In this document: positions 9,096 through 18,611 of the stretch, piece by piece
Numbering within the stretch: the first letter of the stretch is position 1
How the letters are laid out: each line of letters begins with the position of its first letter
Assembly (NCBI RefSeq): GCF_022921055.1
Contig: NZ_CP095061.1
Location: 1,465,501 to 1,529,500, forward strand
Reading direction: 5' to 3'
DNA length: 64,000 bases
From: Hymenobacter volaticus
Lineage (GTDB): Bacteria; Bacteroidota; Bacteroidia; Cytophagales; Hymenobacteraceae
Notes under the pieces: generated by a model
Told to the model about the DNA's origin: nothing
Databases searched by the model: none
Seen by the model: only the letters and a program-made list of their open reading frames with translations
Position numbers and translations under genes: made by a program

Positions 9096-10492
9096 ATGCA
9101 ACACGATAAGATTGTAGTCGGCCTCGACATTGGAACCACAAAAATCTGTGCCCTTGTAGGCCGCAAAAACGAGTTTGGCAAACTCGAAATACTAGGTATG
9201 GGTAAAGCCGTGTCGGAAGGCGTTGTGCGCGGTATTGTGTCCAACATCGATAAGACGGTGGACGCTATCCGGCGTGCCATTCGGCAGGCCGAAGAAATGT
9301 CGGGCATCAATATCGGCGTGGTAAACGTGGGTATTGCCGGGCAGCACATCAAGAGCCTGCAACACAATGGTAGCATCACCCGTGCCTCTGCCGATAGCGA
9401 AATCACGCAGGAAGACGTGGAGCGCCTCACCGGCGACATGTACCGCCTCGTGACCCCGCCCGGCTCTCAGATCATCCACGTAATGCCTCAAGATTACAAG
9501 GTGGATTACGAGGAAGGCATAATGGACCCTGTGGGTATGTCGGGCGTGCGCTTGGAAGGCAACTTCCACATCATCACGGCGCAAAGCACGGCCATCAACA
9601 ACATCAACAAGTGTGTCACCAAGGCTGGCCTGGAAATCGATAACCTGATTCTGGAGCCGCTGTCTTCCTCTATGTCCGTGCTGTCGGATGAAGAGAAAGA
9701 AGCCGGAGTAGCGTTGATTGACATTGGGGGGGGACTACTGATCTAGCTATTTTCAAAGACGGCATTATTCGCCACGCGGCCGTATTGCCTTTCGGCGGCA
9801 ACATTGTGACTTCCGACATCAAGTTGGGCTGCCAGGTAATGCAAAACCAGGCCGAGCAATTGAAGGTGAAGTTTGGCAAAGCCATTGCCGAGGAAGCTTC
9901 CGATTATGAAATCGTAAGCATCCCTGGCTTACGCGACCGGGCACCGAAAGAAATTTCTCTCAAGAACCTGGCTTACATCATCGAGGCGCGGATGGAGGAA
10001 ATCATCGAGTTGGTGTATGCCGAAATTCAGCGCACTGGCCACGCCGACAAGCTGGCTGCCGGCATCGTGCTGACGGGTGGCGGTTCGCAGCTTCAGAACC
10101 TAGTGCAACTCACCGAGTATGTGACGGGTCTCGACACGCGCATTGGCTACCCCAACGAACACCTCGGCAAGAGCAAGATAGAGGCTGTGAAGTCGCCGAT
10201 GTTTGCTACTACCGTAGGCCTTGTATTAGCTGGCTACCGTTCGCTCGATGAGCGCCTGAACCGTAATAATTACGAGCAGGAGCAGCAACACATTCCGCAG
10301 CCAGCACCGTATTACCAAGCACCAGCGCCTGCTCCGGCACCAGCGCCTGCTCCCGCCGCCAAACCCGTAGCGCAAAAACCTGCGGAACCCAAAGAGCCGA
10401 AGAAGCCATCCGGCGCTGGTAAGTTCTTTCAGGACATTATCAGCCGCACTAAAGGACTGCTAATTGACGACTTCGACGACACCAAGTACTAA
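9096..10492 (+). CDS. ftsA: Cell division protein FtsA, frameshifted at a run of eight G
   Basis: FtsA is an actin-like ATPase that ties FtsZ filaments to the membrane. The chosen start is ATG at 9096, just before VVGLDIGTTKICALVG, the phosphate 1 motif. The first frame stops at 9746 just after ALIDIGGG; the second frame, from 9747 on, continues with TDLAIFKDG, the phosphate 2 motif, and runs to TAA at 10492. One G missing from the run at 9726-9733 explains the break exactly. The corrected protein has about 465 residues. It ends with a Pro/Ala-rich linker, encoded partly by an 18-bp tandem repeat at 10319-10354, and an amphipathic tail GKFFQDIISRTKGLL that would serve as membrane anchor. Confidence 0.88.
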
Positions 10493-10496
10493 TCTG

Positions 10497-10565
10497 TTAA
10501 ATGGTTGAATTGCTAAATGGTTGTCGTTGAACGACCAACAATTTAACCACACAACCATTTAGCCA
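10497..10565. repeat. Nested inverted and direct repeat between ftsA and ftsZ
   Basis: The 81-bp spacer between ftsA and ftsZ is almost wholly a repeat structure. A 13-bp perfect inverted repeat (GCTAAATGGTTGT at 10512-10524 and its complement at 10551-10563) encloses a second dyad, GTCGTT/AACGAC, at about 10523-10535. TAAATGGTTG also occurs as a direct copy at 10498-10507. It is AT-richer than its surroundings. It could fold in mRNA and regulate ftsZ expression or protect the transcript, or it may be a copy of a dispersed repeat family. It has no U tract and so is not a standard terminator. Confidence 0.6.
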
Positions 10566-10573
10566 CTCACTTC

Positions 10574-12082
10574 ATGAATTATAAATTCGACATCCCGGCG
10601 CAATCCAAGTCCATCATCAAGGTGATTGGCGTGGGTGGGGGCGGCTCCAACGCCGTCAACCACATGTTTGGCCAGGGCATAAAAGACGTAGAATTCGTCA
10701 TTTGTAACACCGATAAGCAGGCCTTGGCTTCTTCGACGGTGCCTAACCGGCTGCAAATCGGGATGGACCTGACAGAAGGCCTTGGTGCCGGCGCCAACCC
10801 GGAGCGCGGCAAGCAAGCGGCTATTGAAAGCCGCGAGCAAATCCGCGAATTGCTCAGCAACGGCACCAAGATGGTGTTCATCACGGCGGGTATGGGTGGT
10901 GGTACCGGAACCGGCGCTGCTCCCGTTATTGCCAAAGTAGCCAAGGAGCTAGGCATCCTAACCGTTGGCATCGTGACGGCGCCGTTCATGTTTGAAGGCA
11001 AAAAGAAGCGCCAGCAAGCTGAATTGGGTATCAAGGAACTGAGCGAAAACTGCGACACAGTACTAGTAATTCTCAACGACAAACTCCGCGAGATTTACGG
11101 TAACCTGCCTATTCGTTCGGCCTTCGCCAAAGCCGACAATGTGCTAAGCACCGCCGCCAAATCCATTGCCGAAATCATCACGGTGACGGCCGATGTGAAC
11201 GTGGACTTTGAAGACGTGAAAACCGTCATGAAGGACAGCGGGGCTGCCGTTATGGGTAGCAGCATTACGGACGGCGAAAACCGCGCCCGTCGTGCTGCCG
11301 AAGAGGCTCTGGCTTCGCCGCTGCTCAACAACACCGACATTCACGGGGCGCAACGTATCCTGCTCAGCATCATGTCTGGCGACCAGGCTGAATTGGAGAT
11401 GGACGAGCTAACGGAAATCACGGAGTGCATTCAGGACAAAGCTGGACAGAACGCCGAGGTTATTTTCGGTCATGGTATTGACTCTTCGCTAGGTCAGAGC
11501 ATTCGCGTAACGGTAATTGCCACGGGATTTGCCCGCGAAGCCCACACCATTACGGTGACTCCTTCAACCACTCGGCAGCCGGAGCCCGAAGTGCCAGAGC
11601 CTGACCCTCAAATCAATATTTTTGATAAAGATCGGCAGGAGGCAGTATCGAGTGCTCCCATAGTTCCTTCTTTCACGAGTGCTCCAGCACCACCGGTTCC
11701 AGCCCCGGCTCCTGAGCCGCAGCCCGTGAAATTTGACCTCGAAACGTCTCCCTACAACGCGCCCGTGCCGCCTGTAGCAGCGCCCTCTTCGCCTGCTCCT
11801 GATCCGGTTGTGTATCAGGCACCGCAGCCTGCACCACCATTGCCCGGTCGTCCAGCACTTGATGCACGGGCCGAAGAACGTCGTCGTCGTTTGCAGGAGC
11901 TCAGCAATGGCCTTTCCAACGAAGCCATTAAAGACCAGTTGGAGACACCCGCCTATCTACGCCGTCAGGTGAAGCTTGAGAATGTGACGCCCTCTTCCGA
12001 GCGCAACATAAGCCGCTTCAACCTTTCCGACGATAACGAATTGCTAGGCGACAACCGCTTCCTGCACGACAACGTCGATTAA
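10574..12082 (+). CDS. ftsZ: Cell division protein FtsZ
   Basis: FtsZ is the tubulin-like GTPase that forms the Z ring. The 502-residue protein has the GTPase core (about 1-320) with GVGGGGSNAVNHM near the start, the tubulin signature GGGTGTGAAP at about 107-116, and NVDFEDV in the T7 loop region. A long Pro-rich, poorly conserved linker covers about 325-455. The conserved C-terminal peptide TPAYLRRQ at about 458-465 binds FtsA and similar partners. It is unusual in having some 35 more residues after that peptide. Start is ATG at 10574. A strong terminator follows at 12103. Confidence 0.97.
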   Translation: MNYKFDIPAQSKSIIKVIGVGGGGSNAVNHMFGQGIKDVEFVICNTDKQALASSTVPNRLQIGMDLTEGLGAGANPERGKQAAIESREQIRELLSNGTKMVFITAGMGGGTGTGAAPVIAKVAKELGILTVGIVTAPFMFEGKKKRQQAELGIKELSENCDTVLVILNDKLREIYGNLPIRSAFAKADNVLSTAAKSIAEIITVTADVNVDFEDVKTVMKDSGAAVMGSSITDGENRARRAAEEALASPLLNNTDIHGAQRILLSIMSGDQAELEMDELTEITECIQDKAGQNAEVIFGHGIDSSLGQSIRVTVIATGFAREAHTITVTPSTTRQPEPEVPEPDPQINIFDKDRQEAVSSAPIVPSFTSAPAPPVPAPAPEPQPVKFDLETSPYNAPVPPVAAPSSPAPDPVVYQAPQPAPPLPGRPALDARAEERRRRLQELSNGLSNEAIKDQLETPAYLRRQVKLENVTPSSERNISRFNLSDDNELLGDNRFLHDNVD

Positions 12083-12102
12083 TTGTCAATACATGAAACA
12101 AG

Positions 12103-12136
12103 AAGGCCGCTGAGATACCTCAGCGGCCTTTTTGTT
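12103..12136. terminator. Terminator at the ftsZ end, convergent junction
   Basis: A 12-bp perfect stem (12103-12114 with 12119-12130, core GGCCGCTGAG) around a 4-base loop is followed by TTTTTGTTTT. It ends the dcw transcript and lies between ftsZ and the convergent lipoprotein gene. Confidence 0.88.
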
Positions 12137-12168
12137 TTATAGAAGTTATCGGTAAAGCTATTTAAGGT

Positions 12169-12345
12169 TTAAGGTTGCTTCAATGAATCGACCGGTTGTG
12201 CCACTGAATCTGCTGTTGGTAGGCGGTGCGGTAAGTCGGGCTCTCGGTCGGGGCTAAGCTGGCGAGTAGAGGACATAGTGGAGCACGACACCAGCAAGGC
12301 TGAAGCACTAATCAGGAACAGCGGAACCAGTAAGTGCTTTGTCAT
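12169..12345 (-). CDS. Small lipoprotein of 58 residues
   Basis: A short gene reads ATG at 12345 to TAA at 12169. The product starts MTKHLLVPLFLISASALL and has the lipobox LVSC with Cys at residue 21, so it is a predicted lipoprotein whose mature part is only 38 residues. The mature part is polar and Pro-rich with no recognised domain. Its ATG overlaps the TGA of the upstream acyltransferase in an ATGA arrangement, which strongly suggests translational coupling and supports the gene being real. Function unknown; it may be a cell-envelope accessory to the acyltransferase. Confidence 0.7.
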   Translation of the reverse strand: MTKHLLVPLFLISASALLVSCSTMSSTRQLSPDREPDLPHRLPTADSVAQPVDSLKQP

Positions 12346-13490
12346 GATACCGGAACTGAGGATAAATGCTCCGCAACTATTGGCTGCCGACGAATTAGGT
12401 TGTTGAGTGGCTGCTCTACAAGATAGTGCAAAGCTATGGCCAGTAGGTTCAACACCAAGAAGATAGAAATTAAGTTAAGCCACTTGCCTTCAAAAGGAAC
12501 AAGGTCGTGCACGAACTGCTGGATAACACCAAAATGAATCAAGTAGAAGATATAGGAGCTTTTGCCTAGGACCTGCAATAGCGTGCTTGACAATAGCTGC
12601 CGCAACCACGTCTGTTCGGTGAGCAGCCCTGCAAACAGCACAAGGATGCCACCTGGTAGGGCCACATTATTGAAGGCGACGCCGAATGGATGCTCTTGCC
12701 CATAGGCGTAAGGCCCCCGTATCCATACCAAACCAACCAAAACGGCAACAGTCATCAAGCAACCTATACTAGTAAGCAAGCTAGGTATAGCATAGCGCCG
12801 TATTCGGCCGCGACGGTACCAAAGAGCCAACTGGATGCCAGCAAAAAACTCGATGCATCGCCCAAAGAAGGTGAAGAGGAGCATAAATTTGAAGTTGGCA
12901 AACAGCCCATAGTATTCAAGCGGACGAAACAAGAAGACCAATCCGCAGCCGATTGCCAGCAAGCCAAAGGGCATATACCAAAGTCGGATCCGGCGCTGGA
13001 GTAGCAGCCAGAACACAATTGGGGCCAGCAGGTAGAAACATTCTTCGACAGTGAGAGTCCAGCCTTGCGGAATGCCCGAGTAAATAATCGATTCGAAGAA
13101 GCCGCGTAACAACAACACGTTGGTTAGCACAACTGTCGAGTCCAGAGTGCCTTCTTGGTGATAAAGCCACGCAAAATTGAGGCACGTTATCAGGAAAAAC
13201 ATCGGGTAGATGCGTGCAAACCGGTTACGCAGGTACTGTTTCCACCAGGCAGTTGTAAAGCGAATATGGTCGATGTAGCGCAGCGTAATTAGGAAACCGC
13301 TGAGTACAAAGAAAACGGGTACCCCGATGTGAAATTCTACCAGAAGGTAATGCAGCAAAGGTGTCGAGCCTCCTTCGTAGAAAGGGTTGAAGTGGTGCAA
13401 AAACACCATGTAGGCCGCTATGGCTCGGATACCAGTGAATGCAGGTAAGTAAGTTGAGGCTGGCGATGCTTGTGCAGCAAGAGGCGGCAT
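12342..13490 (-). CDS. Acyltransferase 3 family membrane protein (OafA/YrhL-like)
   Basis: The 382-residue protein is a polytopic inner-membrane acyltransferase of the type that O-acetylates or O-acylates surface sugars. The N-terminus has YLPAFTGIRAIAAYMVFLHHF, containing the R and HH residues of the family active site at about 22-33. About ten hydrophobic helices follow, and FFVLSGFLIT near 60-70 is typical. The acceptor sugar cannot be told from sequence. It lies 77 bp after the first di-heme peroxidase on the same strand and its stop overlaps the start of the small lipoprotein. Confidence 0.88.
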   Translation of the reverse strand: MPPLAAQASPASTYLPAFTGIRAIAAYMVFLHHFNPFYEGGSTPLLHYLLVEFHIGVPVFFVLSGFLITLRYIDHIRFTTAWWKQYLRNRFARIYPMFFLITCLNFAWLYHQEGTLDSTVVLTNVLLLRGFFESIIYSGIPQGWTLTVEECFYLLAPIVFWLLLQRRIRLWYMPFGLLAIGCGLVFLFRPLEYYGLFANFKFMLLFTFFGRCIEFFAGIQLALWYRRGRIRRYAIPSLLTSIGCLMTVAVLVGLVWIRGPYAYGQEHPFGVAFNNVALPGGILVLFAGLLTEQTWLRQLLSSTLLQVLGKSSYIFYLIHFGVIQQFVHDLVPFEGKWLNLISIFLVLNLLAIALHYLVEQPLNNLIRRQPIVAEHLSSVPVS

Positions 13491-13567
13491 AGAAGTGAAA
13501 CGAGGAAAGGCTAGCGGGTAAGATACCTCGTTTTCCGTTCTCGAAATTCACCTGATAGTAGTTGGCC

Positions 13568-14713
13568 TTAGAAGGGATTAGAAAACCGTGGATCCTGAAT
13601 AAACGTGGAATCAGTCAGCGTTTTCAGGAAGGCAACCAGCTGCCGTTTCTCCGTAACTGTGAGGCCAAGTTTAGTTCCGCCCGGCGTGTTGGAGAGCAGC
13701 AAAATAGGATCGGCGGTGTTGGTGTCGATATGCTCGTTGTAATGGTCCACTACTTCTTCTAATGTTTGGAACCGGCCATCGTGCATATAAGGAGCCGTTA
13801 GGGCAATATTGCGGAGGGTAGGTACGCGAAACTTACCTCGGTCGGATGCGACGCCTGTTACGCCAAAGCGGCCAAGATCAGTGGAAACAGGTAGGCCATT
13901 GTTGAAGTATTGCGTCAGGCCGCCAGGAGCAGTGAAGTTGGTGGAAGTAAACAAGTAGTTATTGCCGTTATGGCAATGGTCGCAGGAGCCACCGCGAGCT
14001 AATATGTTGCCGCCCTCACCAGGATGATTGAAGAAAAGGACGCGGCCAGCGCGCTCATCAGCTGTCAACCGGGGGCCGCCCGGCAGTAGCGACTTTTCAT
14101 AGCGAGTATTCGAAGAAATCAGCGTCCGCTCAAATTGCGCGAGGGCCTTTAGCACGTTTTCTTCGGTGATGGTAGCAGAACCAAACGCGCTGGCAAATAG
14201 TGGCGGATACAAGGTAGTTTGCTGCAATTTGCGCACGCCGTCGGCTAGGCTCTGGTGCAACTCAACGGGGTTTTCGATAGGCGTGCGCGCTTGCTTTTCG
14301 AATCTAGTGGCCGACCCGTCCCAGTTCAGATTGGGCTCCCATAGTAAATTAACCAACGACATGGCATTGCGCTGATGCGCTATGCCATCAACCCCAATAG
14401 CAAGGGCCCTACCATCTGAAAACGCTTTGCTTTGCTGGTGGCAACTGCCGCACGACATAGAATTGTCGCGCGAGAGGCGAACTTCATAAAACAGCTTGCG
14501 GCCCAGGTCCACCCCTTCTACCGTCATAGAATTGTCGGTGGGCAGCACAACATCTTGAGGCAGCTGCGTAGGCAACGTCAGGTTGTAAGGCGTTGTCGAC
14601 GTAACGGGTGGTGCTGGCAACTCAGGGTCTTTCTTATCACAACTAGCAGCCAAGAGGAGCAACACCCCTGATAGCAGCAGCCCAACCTGTCGATAAGTAG
14701 AGTGAAGATTCAT
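13568..14713 (-). CDS. Di-heme cytochrome c peroxidase family lipoprotein (MauG/MbnH-like), copy 1
   Basis: The 381-residue protein is exported: a hydrophobic leader ends at the lipobox LAASC with Cys25, so it is probably anchored in a periplasm-facing membrane. It has two c-type heme sites, CGSCH at 88-92 and CDHCH at 244-248, spaced as in bacterial di-heme peroxidases and MauG. Segments such as GRKLFYEVRLSRDNSMSC and ALTAPYMHDGRFQTLEEVVDHY match this superfamily. Members either reduce peroxide or oxidise a partner protein. The MbnP-like gene two genes upstream makes the partner-oxidising role attractive. It is 138 bp after copy 2 on the same strand. Confidence 0.9.
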   Translation of the reverse strand: MNLHSTYRQVGLLLSGVLLLLAASCDKKDPELPAPPVTSTTPYNLTLPTQLPQDVVLPTDNSMTVEGVDLGRKLFYEVRLSRDNSMSCGSCHQQSKAFSDGRALAIGVDGIAHQRNAMSLVNLLWEPNLNWDGSATRFEKQARTPIENPVELHQSLADGVRKLQQTTLYPPLFASAFGSATITEENVLKALAQFERTLISSNTRYEKSLLPGGPRLTADERAGRVLFFNHPGEGGNILARGGSCDHCHNGNNYLFTSTNFTAPGGLTQYFNNGLPVSTDLGRFGVTGVASDRGKFRVPTLRNIALTAPYMHDGRFQTLEEVVDHYNEHIDTNTADPILLLSNTPGGTKLGLTVTEKRQLVAFLKTLTDSTFIQDPRFSNPF

Positions 14714-14851
14714 AAAAAAGAGGCAAGCCTATAACTCAAGATACTGATTTGCAATGCGAAAACGGCAGTAAGCCTAACGGTAGTACAAGTTGAATTATTT
14801 GAAAACAGAACAGCAATTGAAATGTAGCATTTCCATATTATACCGGATTAT

Positions 14852-15916
14852 CTATTGTTCTGCTAGCTGTGGGTCATTTATAAATTGTTCGTCGGTAAGG
14901 GTAGCCAAAAACAACAGCAGATTTTGGCGCTCTTCAGCGGAAAGAGAGATGCCAGGCCGCTGGCCAACTCGCTGCAACTGCGGGTCAAGCGTAGCTGACT
15001 CTACCATACCGTGGTCGTAATGATCGAACACTTCGGCTAGCGTATTGAAGCGGCCATCATGCATGTAAGGTGCGGTTAGGGCTACGTTGCGTAGACTAGG
15101 CACTTTGAAGCGTCCAGCATCGAGACTGCTGCGGGTGATATGCGCCCGTCCGGAATCCTGCGGAAACCTCCGATCCAACCCATTATTGCGAAACGACTCG
15201 TCCGTGAACAATTCGCCAGTATGGCAGTTTCCGCACTTTTGGCGCAGCACAGCTAAGCCGCGTAGCTCGGCATCGGTGAGGGCGCTACCTGCTTCGTGGC
15301 GAGTGTGGTGGTCGTAGCGGGAGTTGCTGGAAGTAAGGGATGCTGTAAACTGGGTTAGTGCCCGCAGAAATTGATAGGAGTCGATAGGACCGCTACCTCC
15401 GAAAACCTGCGCAAAGCGGCGTTGGTAGTTGGCATCGGCGTTCAGCTTGTGGAGTATAGTGTCTATGTTCTCATCCATTTCCAGCGGATTCGTGATAGGA
15501 GCCATGGGCATCGTTTCGATGTGTTTGGGTCCTCCATCCGCAAAGAAATTGGGTTTCCAACGCAGGTTTTGTAGTGCCGGAACATTGCGAGTTCCTAACC
15601 GGCCATCAACTCCCCGGCTCAAACGATGCCCTGCGTCGGCAAAAGCCTTAGACTGCTGATGGCAGCTACCGCACGACACCTTTCCGGTACGCGACAACCG
15701 AGGGTCATAGAACAAAGTGCGTCCCAGCTCGAAAGCTGCGCGAGTAGGTGGGTTTTCATTTAAGCCATACACCGGTGCAGGGAAATTACTAGGCAGTTGA
15801 GCGCCCGGTATTTCTTTGTCCGACAACATGTCTGCGTCAGGTCGGCAACTAGTGGTGGCCAGCCCAACTGCGGCTAACAAACTCCAGGTAGCTACGAGCC
15901 AGAAGTAAGATTTCAT
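14852..15916 (-). CDS. Di-heme cytochrome c peroxidase family lipoprotein (MauG/MbnH-like), copy 2
   Basis: The 354-residue protein has an export signal ending in the lipobox ATTSC (Cys24) and two heme c sites, CGSCH at 82-86 and CGNCH at 228-232. The family segments LGRTLFYDPRLSR and NVALTAPYMHDGRFNTLAEVFDHYDHG are present. It is clearly related to the downstream copy 1 but not a recent duplicate, since identity looks limited to the core motifs. It follows the MbnP-like gene by only 18 bp on the same strand, an arrangement known for MbnP with MbnH. Confidence 0.92.
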   Translation of the reverse strand: MKSYFWLVATWSLLAAVGLATTSCRPDADMLSDKEIPGAQLPSNFPAPVYGLNENPPTRAAFELGRTLFYDPRLSRTGKVSCGSCHQQSKAFADAGHRLSRGVDGRLGTRNVPALQNLRWKPNFFADGGPKHIETMPMAPITNPLEMDENIDTILHKLNADANYQRRFAQVFGGSGPIDSYQFLRALTQFTASLTSSNSRYDHHTRHEAGSALTDAELRGLAVLRQKCGNCHTGELFTDESFRNNGLDRRFPQDSGRAHITRSSLDAGRFKVPSLRNVALTAPYMHDGRFNTLAEVFDHYDHGMVESATLDPQLQRVGQRPGISLSAEERQNLLLFLATLTDEQFINDPQLAEQ

Positions 15917-15934
15917 GGTCGTAACCCCTATGGG

Positions 15935-16708
15935 TTATTCAGTATATTCTGTATCAACTGCACTGACTGTGAACATGCCGGCGGCTTGGTTTTTAGCTAC
16001 TCTTACAGCATCATCACCACCCATTACGTTGTTGGTTTTACTGAACAAGATAATCTCTGGACCCGTGAACATCCTAAGTACATCGGCTCGCACATGTACT
16101 CCTGGAGTCCGCGATTCTCGCACTTGAATGACCCTATTGTTCATAGCTGGTGACACTACCTTTCTGTTTGAGTTGCCTCCGATGTGGAATACTAGAGCTT
16201 TATTTGGTGCTTGGGTAGAGCTACCTTCCATCTTGGTGAAGATGTAGCCTGTATCCCAGGTCCAGAACATGTCGCTAATAGCCAAGGCGCCCGTTTGGGC
16301 GCCTCCGGTGTTGCGGGTTGTATCTACACCAAGGGTAAACGTTAAGCTATTGTAGTTGCCAACGGGCACATCAGGAATAGTAAACTTGAGAGAAGCCTCA
16401 CGGGCTTGATCAAGTAGATAATAGCTGTTAGGCTGGATAAACTCGGTGCCATCAGCTCTTTTTAACTTGATATTGGAAATGTAGTAGCGAAAGATAGTAA
16501 CCTTGAAGTCCTCATTGGAAGGAGTTGAATAGGGGGTTACGCTGTTCAATTCAAGCGGACTATCACCTACTACGTTTTCAAATTCCAGAGCCACTTTGCC
16601 CTTCTTAACATCAGGGTCTGGCGAATCCGTATCTTCTTTGCAACCAGTAAAAACTGCCGAAAGAGCTAAGAAGAAAAGCCAAAAGAGAGGGTGGGGCGCT
16701 ACTTTCAT
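15935..16708 (-). CDS. MbnP-like lipoprotein, putative metal-binding partner of the di-heme peroxidases
   Basis: I chose ATG at 16706-16708, which gives 257 residues, a signal and lipobox FTGC (Cys23) followed by an acidic stretch; an upstream in-frame extension lacks a signal. The body resembles the MbnP family: GKVALEFENVVGD, an FRYYISNIKL segment, YYLLDQAR, FTLGVDTTRN and the aromatic motif MFWTWDTGYIFTKMEG, then FHIGG. In methanotrophs, MbnP carries a kynurenine made from tryptophan by the di-heme enzyme MbnH and binds copper. Here the WTW motif is a candidate site. The peroxidase gene starts 18 bp downstream. Family assignment is by motif reading only. Confidence 0.78.
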   Translation of the reverse strand: MKVAPHPLFWLFFLALSAVFTGCKEDTDSPDPDVKKGKVALEFENVVGDSPLELNSVTPYSTPSNEDFKVTIFRYYISNIKLKRADGTEFIQPNSYYLLDQAREASLKFTIPDVPVGNYNSLTFTLGVDTTRNTGGAQTGALAISDMFWTWDTGYIFTKMEGSSTQAPNKALVFHIGGNSNRKVVSPAMNNRVIQVRESRTPGVHVRADVLRMFTGPEIILFSKTNNVMGGDDAVRVAKNQAAGMFTVSAVDTEYTE

Positions 16709-16948
16709 CTTCAAGAATTTTTCAAGGATGTTGCGTTCAGGCTGTAATAGAGGCGATAATGAATAACGTATCTCTAGTGATTCTATGATGAGGCTTACTA
16801 GAAATAAGCGAAATAATCCTGCCTGAAAACTACGACTTCTCAAAACCGGATAGTAAAGAATCCTATGTTTTGGTGCTGTATAAAAAGTGGCAGGACCGAA
16901 GCTTAATGACTTCTCAAAATAGCAAATGAAGCTACCGCAAGAAAGTTC

Positions 16949-17476
16949 TTAGAACACTAACAGTTGCTCCACTTGCTCGTGCAGCAATTGCTGATAAAGC
17001 GGATGGTCGAGCGTACCGTCTTCTTTCAAATATTTATCAATAAAGGGAAGTCGTACGCGGGCTGGCAGCACCGCCGTACCTAGGTACATAAGCACATCGG
17101 AGAGGTGGCTCAGGGCGAGCAGACCACCTTGGCCCCCCGAAGACAAACCAATCAAAGCCGCTTTCTTCCCACGAATGCCTCCAGGATAAGGTAGGCCATC
17201 AATGAATGTCTTAAGCACTCCCGGATACGAACAGTTGTACTCGGGCACTACTAGAACCAGTTTATCAGCCTCACTAGCCAAGCTAGCTAGTTCATTGAAG
17301 CCATCATGATTACCTACGTTCCCATAAAGTGCCGAAACGCTCACGTCATCAGGTAGCAGGGCCAAGTCCAGTAATTGGCACTCTGCGTTTTCGTTGCGCA
17401 GCAGGCCTAGGTATAAATCAGCAATGCGACGCGCCCGTGAGTTGGCCCGGTTGGTACCGGCAATGACTGTTATCAT
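16949..17476 (-). CDS. NADPH-dependent FMN reductase family protein
   Basis: The 175-residue flavodoxin-like protein starts ITVIAGTNRANSRARRIA, the FMN phosphate-binding loop of the NADPH-dependent FMN reductase family, and has VPEYNCSYPGVLKTFIDGL at about 92-110, the second flavin-contact segment. Such proteins reduce flavins, quinones or chromate with NAD(P)H in the cytosol; the true substrate is not known. It lies alone between the MbnP block and sdhB, both on the same strand. Confidence 0.87.
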   Translation of the reverse strand: MITVIAGTNRANSRARRIADLYLGLLRNENAECQLLDLALLPDDVSVSALYGNVGNHDGFNELASLASEADKLVLVVPEYNCSYPGVLKTFIDGLPYPGGIRGKKAALIGLSSGGQGGLLALSHLSDVLMYLGTAVLPARVRLPFIDKYLKEDGTLDHPLYQQLLHEQVEQLLVF

Positions 17477-17583
17477 GGAATCGAAGTAAAGAAGGGAGAA
17501 CGGATGAGAGTACGAGTTGCACCTGAACGATGAAGCGAGTTTTACAAAGCTTCAGTGGCTAGTCCAGGAGGCTAAAAGGCAAC

Positions 17584-17616
17584 AAAAAAGCGAAACGGCA
17601 GGCCGTTTCGCTTTTC
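17584..17616. terminator. Terminator downstream of sdhB
   Basis: A 14-bp perfect stem, 17586-17599 with 17602-17615 (AAAAGCGAAACGGC and complement), has a 2-base loop and A/T runs on both sides. It sits 31 bp past the sdhB stop on the - strand and upstream of the FMN reductase gene. Confidence 0.85.
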
Positions 17617-17646
17617 CAAAACTTGTATAGTAATAACCAGCATTAC

Positions 17647-18432
<786 letters not shown>

Positions 18433-18562
18433 TAGTATAGGGGGTCTTAGGGTCTTGGGAACGTAGGGTCTTGATTGGCATTATCAGCCCTAGGCCCTGG
18501 TCCCCGCAGTATTTACAGTTAAAACAATCAAGGTGAAAATTAAGTGCAGACTAAAAGCTAAG

Positions 18563-18600
18563 TAAGGCTCCTGAAAACTGCTTTCAGGAGCCTTAGCTCT
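18563..18600. terminator. Hairpin between sdhA and sdhB
   Basis: A 14-bp perfect stem, 18563-18576 with 18582-18595 (TAAGGCTCCTGAAA and complement), lies 17 bp past the sdhA stop. A run of T is lacking directly after the stem on the - strand, so it may be a partial terminator or an mRNA end that sets the level of sdhB relative to sdhCA. Confidence 0.65.
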
Positions 18601-18611
18601 CTTTAAGTCTA

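Noticed and set aside
15935..16843. Longer start for the MbnP-like protein at 16843
   Set aside because: The extra 45 residues have no export signal at the front, while the start at 16708 gives a signal peptide and lipobox at once.
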